This document shows, piece by piece, positions 8,971 through 16,223 of a stretch of 64,000 nt of DNA. Position 1 is the stretch's first letter. Every line of letters begins with the position of its first letter. Source of the stretch: CAYQQO01 sp964420115 (GTDB lineage: Bacteria; Patescibacteriota; Minisyncoccia; Portnoybacterales; UBA2143); assembly GCA_964420115.1 (NCBI GenBank), contig CAYQQO010000001.1, positions 57,362 to 121,361 on the forward strand, in the 5' to 3' direction. The notes below the pieces were generated by a model, which was not told the DNA's origin, did not search any database, and saw only the letters and a program-made list of their open reading frames with translations. The translations under genes were made by a program, and so were the position numbers.

Positions 8971-10497
8971 ATGGCAGATTACAATCTAAAAAAAAGCCGT
9001 TTGAAAATAGCTGTTATTGGCACGGGGGCGTCTTCTTTGGGTATTTTCGCTTCTTTAATTGAGAAACAGAGCAAATTTGATTTATTTGTTTATGATATTG
9101 GCAGGGATATTGCCGAAGCTCCTTTGCCGCAAAACCCTTCTAAAGAATGGATTAAATCATTTTACGACGGAATTTATAAAGAGATTCGTTCTGTGTATTC
9201 CTTTAAGTTTCCTCCTCCTAAAACTCATTTTTCTTCGCAGATTAGTAAAGAACCGGTTGGCAGGCTGAATATTTTAAAGGGAGATTCACTGGGCGGACTA
9301 ACTAATTATTGGGGGGCGACCATGCTCCCCTTTACTGACAGAGAATTGTCCAGCTGGCCTATTTCATATAAAGAGCTGTATCCTTATTATAAAAAAATCG
9401 CCAAGCTGGTTGGTTTGGCAGGCAGACCGGATGCGCTCAATGGATATTTCCGGCACGATTTTTCTACTCGGCCGCCAATTAAGCCTGTCTATATACTGGA
9501 TTATCTTAACGAGACAGTTAACAGTTATAAGGGGGGGGAGTCTTTTAGGGTCATTTCCGGGCTTAATAGGTGCGCTTTGGAAACGCGCCAAAACCACCCT
9601 AATCATTGTGTTTATTGCGGAGAGTGTATGGCTGGTTGTTTTAGGAATTCTATATACAGCACTAAATTTACTATTAAAAAATATTTAAAAGATGAGCGCG
9701 TTAAAAAATATATTAAAAGCAAAGTTAGGCGGATTGACCAGAAGGGCAAATATTTAGAGATAGAAACAGAAGGCGATATAAAAGAGAGGGGGTTTGATTA
9801 TATTTTTCTTTGCGCTGGATGCCCTTCCTCAACGGAGATTATTATACGCAGTTTAGGGTTGAACAAAAAATTAACTATGGCTGATAACGCTGTTTATGTT
9901 TTTCCTATTTTTTATTTAGGGAAAAGATCAGAGCAAGGCCGCCGGCGGGAGTATCTTTCTTTGTCTAATATAATTTTTGGCTGTTTGCCAAATTCAAAAA
10001 ACGAGCACTTTGCCCAAGCGCAAGTATATCCTAATTTTGATTATCTTTGGCGCTATAATATTCCTTCTGGCTTGTGGCCAGCCGCTAAATTAGCTCTTTC
10101 TCCTTTTTGGTCCCGCATTTTTTGGGCTCGTCTTTATCTCCATAGTGATTATTCACAAAATTATTCAATTGGGCTGGAAAGCAACAAGCTTATTATGAGC
10201 GAAGGAGAAAAAGCAACAGCCAATCATCAAGTAAGGGGGATTATGTCAAGCATTAAATCGGCAGTTAATCATAACCTATTTTATATTCCACCGGTTTCTC
10301 CTGTTCTTCAGAAAGTCAACACGCACTATGCCGGCACTATACCTTACAATGGCAAAGAAATATATTTATCCGATTTAGGCGAAGTAATGCCAGGTCTTTT
10401 TTTGTGTGATTCTTCTTCTTTCCCTGATTCGCCGGCTGTTAATCCGGCCTTTACTAGTATGGCTAACGCCTATAGAATAGCTGATTGTCTCTTATGA
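8971..10497 (+). CDS. GMC-like FAD oxidoreductase with a four-Cys insert
   Basis: 508 residues. The N-terminal FAD-binding Rossmann motif GTGASSLG lies near residue 17; GDSLGGLTNYWGA near 105 matches the flavin-attachment region of GMC-type oxidoreductases. The C-terminal HYAGT and VNPAFTSMANAYRIAD correspond to the usual catalytic His region and the closing FAD motif. Between them, near residue 213, sits CVYCGECMAGC, a ferredoxin-like Cys cluster that could bind an Fe-S centre. A G8 tract (9531-9538) encodes part of YKGGES. The stop overlaps the pyrD-like start as ATGA, implying translational coupling. The alcohol substrate is unknown; a sugar or lipid is likely from context. Confidence 0.75.
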   Translation: MADYNLKKSRLKIAVIGTGASSLGIFASLIEKQSKFDLFVYDIGRDIAEAPLPQNPSKEWIKSFYDGIYKEIRSVYSFKFPPPKTHFSSQISKEPVGRLNILKGDSLGGLTNYWGATMLPFTDRELSSWPISYKELYPYYKKIAKLVGLAGRPDALNGYFRHDFSTRPPIKPVYILDYLNETVNSYKGGESFRVISGLNRCALETRQNHPNHCVYCGECMAGCFRNSIYSTKFTIKKYLKDERVKKYIKSKVRRIDQKGKYLEIETEGDIKERGFDYIFLCAGCPSSTEIIIRSLGLNKKLTMADNAVYVFPIFYLGKRSEQGRRREYLSLSNIIFGCLPNSKNEHFAQAQVYPNFDYLWRYNIPSGLWPAAKLALSPFWSRIFWARLYLHSDYSQNYSIGLESNKLIMSEGEKATANHQVRGIMSSIKSAVNHNLFYIPPVSPVLQKVNTHYAGTIPYNGKEIYLSDLGEVMPGLFLCDSSSFPDSPAVNPAFTSMANAYRIADCLL

Positions 10498-11657
10498 AAA
10501 AAACACTTATTAATTTAAGAAATAATACAATTTGGTTTTTTTACAAAAAAATCTTTAGAAAGATTTTTTTTAAAATGGATGAAGAAAAGGTGCATGAAAA
10601 CGCAATTAGGGTCGGTAGGTTTTTGGGGAGTAATATTTTTTTAAGGAAGGCAACTTCTTTTTTCTTTGCTTTTTCAGATCCTGCTTTAAAACAAACAATT
10701 TGCGGGATAAAATTTAAAAATCCCGTTGGCATGGCCGCTGGCTTTGATAAAAATGCCGAGATTATAAAAATTAATCCAAGTATTGGTTTTGGCTTTACAG
10801 AGGTAGGTTCAATTACCGGCCAGCCCTGTCCCGGAAATTTGAAGCCTCGTCTTTGGCGCCTGCCTAAGTCAAAAAGTATTGTTGTCAATTATGGTCTTAA
10901 TAATCAGGGCGCTGAAAATATTTCTAAAAGATTGGTTAAAGATGGTTTTTTTTTAAATCCGGGGGGCCTTTTCTTTGGGGTGCCGCTTGGTATAAGTGTG
11001 GCTAAAACCAATTCAAAAGAAACAGTTAATAGCCAAAAGGGGATAGAAGATTATTTAAAAGTGATTTCTATCTTTAAAAATATTGGGGATTATTTTTCTA
11101 TAAACATTAGTTGTCCTAATGCTTATGGCGGTCGGCCCTTTGCCGAGCCCAGTCTTTTAGACAAGTTTCTTTTGGAGTTGAGTAAATTAAATATCAATAA
11201 GCCTGTTTTTATAAAAATACCTCCTGATCTTACAAAAGAAGCGTTGGATAAAATTATTAATTTGGCAGATCGGTATAAAATAGATGGCTTTGTTTGTTCC
11301 AATTTAACGAAGAATAGAGATGGTTTTAAAATCGCTGCCAGTGAAATTAATATAGCTCCAGAGGGTATTGGCGGGATTAGCGGCAAGCCGATTGAGGAGA
11401 TGACAAATAAATTAATCGCTGAAATTCATAAAAAAACAAAAGGAGAAAAAATTATTATCGGCTGTGGGGGGATATTTAACGCAGAAGACGCTTATAAAAA
11501 AATTAAATTAGGCGCTTCTTTATTACAGTTAATTACCGGGATGATTTTTGAAGGACCTCAAGTCGTTTCGCAAATTAATTTAGGTATTTGCCGCCTGCTT
11601 AAAAGAGATGGCTTTAAAAATATAAGCGAGGCAGTTGGCATTGATGTTAATAAATAG
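10494..11657 (+). CDS. pyrD: Dihydroorotate dehydrogenase, class 2-like
   Basis: 387 residues from the ATG that overlaps the previous stop (ATGA); a TTG nine bases earlier is possible. Class 2 features are a basic amphipathic N-terminal extension (residues 1-50) for membrane or quinone contact and the FMN-barrel motifs NPVGMAAGFDKNAE and PGNLKPRLWRLPKS. GCGGIFNAEDAYKKI near the end binds the FMN phosphate. The catalytic-base motif reads NISCPNAYGG, with Cys where class 2 enzymes normally carry Ser. The expected reaction is dihydroorotate to orotate in pyrimidine synthesis, but no other pyr gene is nearby and it sits within a glycan operon, so a different substrate is conceivable. Confidence 0.85.
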   Translation: MKKTLINLRNNTIWFFYKKIFRKIFFKMDEEKVHENAIRVGRFLGSNIFLRKATSFFFAFSDPALKQTICGIKFKNPVGMAAGFDKNAEIIKINPSIGFGFTEVGSITGQPCPGNLKPRLWRLPKSKSIVVNYGLNNQGAENISKRLVKDGFFLNPGGLFFGVPLGISVAKTNSKETVNSQKGIEDYLKVISIFKNIGDYFSINISCPNAYGGRPFAEPSLLDKFLLELSKLNINKPVFIKIPPDLTKEALDKIINLADRYKIDGFVCSNLTKNRDGFKIAASEINIAPEGIGGISGKPIEEMTNKLIAEIHKKTKGEKIIIGCGGIFNAEDAYKKIKLGASLLQLITGMIFEGPQVVSQINLGICRLLKRDGFKNISEAVGIDVNK

Positions 11658-11663
11658 CAATTT

Positions 11664-12926
11664 ATGTTTTTTTTAAAAGCGCCTTATCCTCGTTTCCGTA
11701 TTTATGCCGACCCAGGGAGTTATTTATCTTTTTTTAAAGATTTAATTTTAGGCCGGATTAAAAAAGGAAAAGACGTTGGAATATTAGAGCAATCTTTGGC
11801 TGAAAAATTTAATGTTTCTGATGTGGCTTGTGTTTCAATGGCCAGAGTCGGTATTTATTTAACTGTTAAAAATTTAATCAAACCAAGGCAGGAAGTGATT
11901 ATGTCTCCTTATACTATTGCTGATGTGGTTAATATGGTTATTTTAGCCGGGGGTGTGCCTGTTTTTGCTGATGTTGAAAAAAGAAGTTGCAATATAGATC
12001 CGGGGAAGATTGAAGAGCTTATAGGTGAAAATACCGGGGCTGTTTTAGTTACTCATTTGCATGGGATTGGAGCGCCGGTTTATAAAATTAAAGAAATTTG
12101 CGAGAAACACAACTTATTTTTAATTGAGGATGCGGCTCAAGCGTTTGGCGCGATTAGGCAGGGAAAAAGATTGGGGACAATTGGCGATGCCGGGGTTTAT
12201 AGTTTCGGCATGTATAAAAATATTAACAGCTGGTATGGCGGAGCTGTTGTATCAAGAAACAAAGATTTGATAAAAAAAATCAGAAAAGAACTGGGTCAAT
12301 ACAACTATCAAAGCAGTTTATTTATTTTAAAAAGAATATTAAAGGGGCTTTTGACTGATATTATTACACAACCTTTCTTGTTTAAAAATTTTACTTACTG
12401 GATATTCCGCTATGGATTTCTTAATGACATCAAATGGATTAATCGTTTTGTAGAAACAGAATTAGATACTAGCCGTAAAAGAAATATTCCCAATCATTAT
12501 TTGACCCGGATGACTCCCTCTCAAGCCAGATTAGCTCTTTTGCAGTTAAATAAAATTGATTTAGAAAGCGCGTTAAGGTTTGAAAAAGCGTCTTTGTATT
12601 ATAAAGAGCTTTCAAATATTTCCGGGTTGTTTTTGCCGTCTGAACCTTCAAAAGAGGATAATTCTTTGTCTATTTATTCAACTTTTCCTGTCCAGTATAA
12701 AAACAGGAAAAAATTACTTAAGTGGCTGATGTTGAATAAAAGAGATATAGCCGCTCAACATTTAAAAAACTGCGCTGATTTGCCCAGTTTTTCAGATTTT
12801 TATTATGATTGTCCTGTTGCCAGAAAGACGGCTGATCAGGTGATTTTTCTTCCTACTTATCCTGATTATCCAGCTTCTGAAGTTTGTCAAAATATCAAGG
12901 TGATTAAAAATTTTTTTAAACAGTAG
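11664..12926 (+). CDS. DegT/DnrJ/EryC1/StrS-family PLP aminotransferase
   Basis: 420 residues of fold-type I PLP enzyme. SPYTIADVVNMVILAGG near residue 85 and ADVEKRSCNIDP match the sugar-aminotransferase family. LIEDAAQAFGA near 155 supplies the PLP-binding Asp, and YSFGMYKNINSWYGGA near 187 carries the Schiff-base Lys. Family members aminate nucleotide-linked keto-sugars for surface polysaccharides, or act as dehydratases. Six bases separate it from the pyrD-like gene and it converges with the sugar phosphotransferase, two bases away. The sugar cannot be deduced. Family assignment is secure. Confidence 0.86.
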   Translation: MFFLKAPYPRFRIYADPGSYLSFFKDLILGRIKKGKDVGILEQSLAEKFNVSDVACVSMARVGIYLTVKNLIKPRQEVIMSPYTIADVVNMVILAGGVPVFADVEKRSCNIDPGKIEELIGENTGAVLVTHLHGIGAPVYKIKEICEKHNLFLIEDAAQAFGAIRQGKRLGTIGDAGVYSFGMYKNINSWYGGAVVSRNKDLIKKIRKELGQYNYQSSLFILKRILKGLLTDIITQPFLFKNFTYWIFRYGFLNDIKWINRFVETELDTSRKRNIPNHYLTRMTPSQARLALLQLNKIDLESALRFEKASLYYKELSNISGLFLPSEPSKEDNSLSIYSTFPVQYKNRKKLLKWLMLNKRDIAAQHLKNCADLPSFSDFYYDCPVARKTADQVIFLPTYPDYPASEVCQNIKVIKNFFKQ

Positions 12927-12928
12927 AA

Positions 12929-14278
12929 TTATCTGCCACTTCCTTTAAAGACAATATTTATTGTTTTAAGCAGAATGCCTAAGTCCAGAATAAACGATCT
13001 GTGTTTTATATAATAGAGTTCAAATTGGAGTTTTTCAACACTGTCTTTGACAGAAGCGCCGTAGTGGAAATTAACCTGCGCCCAGCCAGATAGACCCGGT
13101 CTGACAATATGGCGGATTTGGTAATAAGGTATTTCTTTTTCTAGTTGTTGGACGAATTCTATTCTTTCGGGCCGAGGGCCGATAAAGCTCATTTGGCCAA
13201 TTAAAATGTTAAAAAGTTGAGGAAGCTCATCCAGCCGTGTTTTTCTTAAAAACTTGCCTACTTTAGTAATCCGGTGATCGTGATGATTGGCCCATTGAGC
13301 GCCGTCTTTTTCTGCTTCTTCAATCATTGAACGGAATTTAATAACCTTAAAAATCTGTCCGTCTTGTCCTATTCTTCTTTGGGTAAAAAAGATTGGTCCC
13401 GGGCTGTCAATTTTAATTGCTAAAATAATTATCGGGTAAAGAAGTAAACTCAAAATTCCAAAAAAAAGAGCGCCAATCATATCTAAAACTCGTTTGGATG
13501 ATTCATAAAAATTCTTTTGGCTTTCAGTTAAATTTTCTAGAAACCATATTTCTCCAATACTGGATATTGGGACTTTGCCCAGTATTTTTTCATAAAAAGA
13601 AGGCAAATCGCTAAAACTAATTTTAAGCGGCAGACATTGGTATAGGCTCTGGACAAGTTTGGAATCAGAGTGGGGGTCAATAGAGGTGATGATAGTTTTG
13701 GTATTTTTCCCTGTTGCCAGTTCCAGTAGATCAAAAGGCGTTTTAATTTCTTTGGGGCTGATTTGGGCAACAACCCTATAACCTAATTGCGGATTCTTTT
13801 TTATTATTCTTTGTATTTGATTTGTTTCTTTATCTTGATTTTTTTCGGCAATAATTAGAACATTATTGAGAAGAACCGATGTTTTTATTAGCCGGTTATA
13901 GAATTGACGCCAAACAGAAAAAAGAACAAGGAAAACAATCAGGTTTAGAAAAAGATTTGTTTTTGGGGTAATACTGAAGAAGGGGACTAAATAGAAAAAA
14001 GTGATAGACAGGGCGGTATTAATAGTAAGTCCGTAGAAAAGGGTTGAATAAAATTTAATATTATTTCTTGCCAATGATAATTCATAAAGCCCGGCTATAT
14101 AAAAAATAACTATCCATAAAACATAGATAATGGTGAATGGCCAGAAGTGTTGGTTAAAGCGAGCAGGATCAAGCGTTCCTCCATCGCCGCCATATCTTAT
14201 AAAAAGGGTGAGCCACAAAGAAAAATAGAGAACAACGATGTCTCCGATTAAAATTAAAATCTTTTTAGGGTTTGGCAT
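12929..14278 (-). CDS. Polyprenyl glycosylphosphotransferase (WbaP/CpsE type)
   Basis: 449 residues. Four or five N-terminal membrane helices (about 1-125) are followed by a nucleotide-binding-like middle region and a C-terminal bacterial sugar transferase domain (about 255-449). The latter starts with a re-entrant hydrophobic helix (LDMIGALFFGILSLLLYP) and carries KVIKFRSM, DELPQLFNIL, GPRPER and RPGLSGWAQV, which are signature motifs. It transfers a sugar-1-phosphate from a nucleotide sugar to undecaprenyl phosphate, the first step in making the repeat unit exported by the flippase. It is transcribed against the rest of the locus from its own promoter (14286-14315). Confidence 0.92.
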   Translation of the reverse strand: MPNPKKILILIGDIVVLYFSLWLTLFIRYGGDGGTLDPARFNQHFWPFTIIYVLWIVIFYIAGLYELSLARNNIKFYSTLFYGLTINTALSITFFYLVPFFSITPKTNLFLNLIVFLVLFSVWRQFYNRLIKTSVLLNNVLIIAEKNQDKETNQIQRIIKKNPQLGYRVVAQISPKEIKTPFDLLELATGKNTKTIITSIDPHSDSKLVQSLYQCLPLKISFSDLPSFYEKILGKVPISSIGEIWFLENLTESQKNFYESSKRVLDMIGALFFGILSLLLYPIIILAIKIDSPGPIFFTQRRIGQDGQIFKVIKFRSMIEEAEKDGAQWANHHDHRITKVGKFLRKTRLDELPQLFNILIGQMSFIGPRPERIEFVQQLEKEIPYYQIRHIVRPGLSGWAQVNFHYGASVKDSVEKLQFELYYIKHRSFILDLGILLKTINIVFKGSGR

Positions 14279-14285
14279 TATTAAT

Positions 14286-14315
14286 ATTTTAAAACAGTTT
14301 TAGCTATTTAATCAA
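14286..14315 (-). promoter_or_regulatory. Promoter of the glycosylphosphotransferase gene, leaderless spacing
   Basis: On the minus strand: TTGATT (14315-14310), an 18-base spacer and TAAAAT (14291-14286), with only 7 bases to the ATG at 14278. Transcription should start on or next to the start codon. Confidence 0.5.
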
Positions 14316-14412
14316 GTATTTAGAGGGCTTGCTGGTTTTTAAATAATAGATTAAAATTAATAGAGTGATTATTTTATACAGAGATAAGGGAATATTAATT
14401 TTTAATTAAAAA

Positions 14413-16095
14413 ATGATTAAATTAAAATTTTTGACTTTAACCCTGTTTGTTTTTATAGCAGTTTCGTTTTTTTTTGCTGGTTCGGTTGTTGCCGAAGAAA
14501 ACACTATCACTTTCGGTTCTGAATATGTTTTTAATCCAGCTGAAACCGATCATTTGTCAGTAGCGTCGCTTTCTTCTAATAAATTTGTAGTTGCTTACAG
14601 GGATGTTGGCGCTTCGGGTTATGGCCGGGCAGTTGTTGGCGCAGTGGCAGACAATGCTGTTGTTTACGGTCAGGAGTATGTTTTTAACACCGGCCAAACA
14701 ACATATATTGCTGTTTCTTCTCTTTCTGAAAACAAATTCGTGGTTGTTTACAGGGATGGGGGGAATTCTGACTACGGGGCAGCTGTTGTTGGAACGGTCT
14801 CGGGCGATGTTATCACTTATGGGCAGAGTTATGTTTTTAATACTTCGGCGGCTAAATATATCAATATAGATAAACTTGATTCAAACACAATTGCAGTTGC
14901 TTATCAGGATTGCGCTAACTCTAATTATGGCAAGGTTGTTATCGGCAGTGTTTCCGGCGATGATGTTGTCACTTTCGGTTCTGAATATGTTTTTAATCCA
15001 GCTGAAACCGATCATTTGTCAGTAGCGTCGCTTTCTTCTAATAAATTTGTAGTTGCTTACAGGGATGTTGGCGCTTCGGGTTATGGCCGGGCAGTTGTTG
15101 GCGTAGTGGCAGACAATGCTGTTGTTTACGGTCAGGAGTATGTTTTTAACAGCGCTGATACCATTTATATAGATGTCTCTTTTATGGCTGAAAATAAATT
15201 TAATATCAACTATAAAGATATTGGTAATTTGAATTATGGCAGCGCTATTGTGGGAACTGTCGCGGATAATATAATCACTTATGGTCAGGAATATGTCTTT
15301 AATACCGGCATAAGCGACTATATCTCTGCTTCTTCTTTTTCAGAAAATAAATTTGTTGTCAGTTACAAAAATGATAGTGAACAAGATTATGGCACTTCTG
15401 TTATCGGTCAAATAAGCGGAGAAGATATTAGCTATAGCCGGGAGTATGTTTTTAACAGCGGCCAGACGAATACCACAACCATAGCGGTTTTATCTGTTAA
15501 TAAGTTTGTTGTTGTCTATCAAGACGGGTCTGAATCTAATTATGGGACTGCTATTATTGGTTCATTGCCGCAGGAAGCTGCTGAAGAGACAATAAAAGAA
15601 GAGACGGAAGAAGAAACAACCGGGGAGGAAACAGCAGAGGAAGAAAAAAATCAAGAAAGCAGTGAAGAGTCTTCTGGAATAATAGAGCTAAACGATGGCG
15701 ATCTTATTAAAAATCCAAATGCTCAAGGGGATGCTCAATTTGATATATATATTATTAAAATTGTTGGCGATAAAAAATTCAAGCGCTTAATAATATCTCC
15801 TCATGTCTTTGAAAGTTATAATCATTTTGACAAAAACGGCGATGGTGATAACGGATGGAACGATGTTGTTGAAGTTAACCAAGCGACAATGGGAGTTTAT
15901 ACAACCTCTGATTTGGTTCGGAAAGTAGACGGCGAAAAAGTCTATAGATTAACAGCCACTGGCGATACAGGGACTAAGAGATGGCTCAATATGAGCGCTG
16001 CTTCATTTAAATCGGGGGGTTATGACTGGGATTCTATTTATCTTGTTAATCCAACCGATATTGAAGCATATACCACAGGAGTTCCTCTTATATAA
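14413..16095 (+). CDS. Secreted seven-repeat (propeller-like) protein with shared C-terminal surface domain
   Basis: 560 residues. A cleavable signal peptide is evident (basic start, hydrophobic core, cleavage likely after VVAEE around residue 29). Seven repeats of about 51 residues follow, each with a (Y/F)GxEYVFN strand and a second strand like NKFVVVYRD, which suggests a seven-bladed beta-propeller. An acidic, Glu/Thr-rich linker (about 395-425) leads to a C-terminal domain (about 430-560) beginning NDGDLIK and containing TKRWLNMSAASF. The next gene ends with the same domain. Repeats 1 and 4 are almost identical at DNA level. Likely a surface-attached binding protein; ligand unknown. Confidence 0.8.
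   Translation: MIKLKFLTLTLFVFIAVSFFFAGSVVAEENTITFGSEYVFNPAETDHLSVASLSSNKFVVAYRDVGASGYGRAVVGAVADNAVVYGQEYVFNTGQTTYIAVSSLSENKFVVVYRDGGNSDYGAAVVGTVSGDVITYGQSYVFNTSAAKYINIDKLDSNTIAVAYQDCANSNYGKVVIGSVSGDDVVTFGSEYVFNPAETDHLSVASLSSNKFVVAYRDVGASGYGRAVVGVVADNAVVYGQEYVFNSADTIYIDVSFMAENKFNINYKDIGNLNYGSAIVGTVADNIITYGQEYVFNTGISDYISASSFSENKFVVSYKNDSEQDYGTSVIGQISGEDISYSREYVFNSGQTNTTTIAVLSVNKFVVVYQDGSESNYGTAIIGSLPQEAAEETIKEETEEETTGEETAEEEKNQESSEESSGIIELNDGDLIKNPNAQGDAQFDIYIIKIVGDKKFKRLIISPHVFESYNHFDKNGDGDNGWNDVVEVNQATMGVYTTSDLVRKVDGEKVYRLTATGDTGTKRWLNMSAASFKSGGYDWDSIYLVNPTDIEAYTTGVPLI
14507..14689 (+). repeat. Near-identical 183-bp internal repeat, copy 1
   Basis: This stretch recurs at 14969-15151 with one difference (C at 14642, T at 15104), offset 462 bases, exactly three protein repeats. 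The other repeats in the gene are far more diverged. Confidence 0.92.
14969..15151 (+). repeat. Near-identical 183-bp internal repeat, copy 2
   Basis: Second copy of 14507-14689, covering repeat 4 and the first part of repeat 5. The reading frame is preserved because the offset is 154 codons. Confidence 0.92.
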
Positions 16096-16111
16096 TAAAT
16101 ATGTATTTTTT

Positions 16112-16136
16112 AGTTGGGGATGTTATTTTCCCAACT
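16112..16136 (+). terminator. Hairpin after the propeller gene
   Basis: AGTTGGG (16112-16118) pairs with CCCAACT (16130-16136) across an 11-base loop, followed by a broken T-rich stretch. It lies just past the stop at 16095. A 13-base perfect tandem repeat, ATTGGGCGGGAAT, follows at 16161-16186 and is otherwise unexplained. Confidence 0.5.
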
Positions 16137-16223
16137 TTCATTTTCGGGCGGCTTGTCGGTATTGGGCGGGAATATTGGGCGGGAATGAATAAAAAAAGTT
16201 AACTCCCTTTATTTATTAAACAA

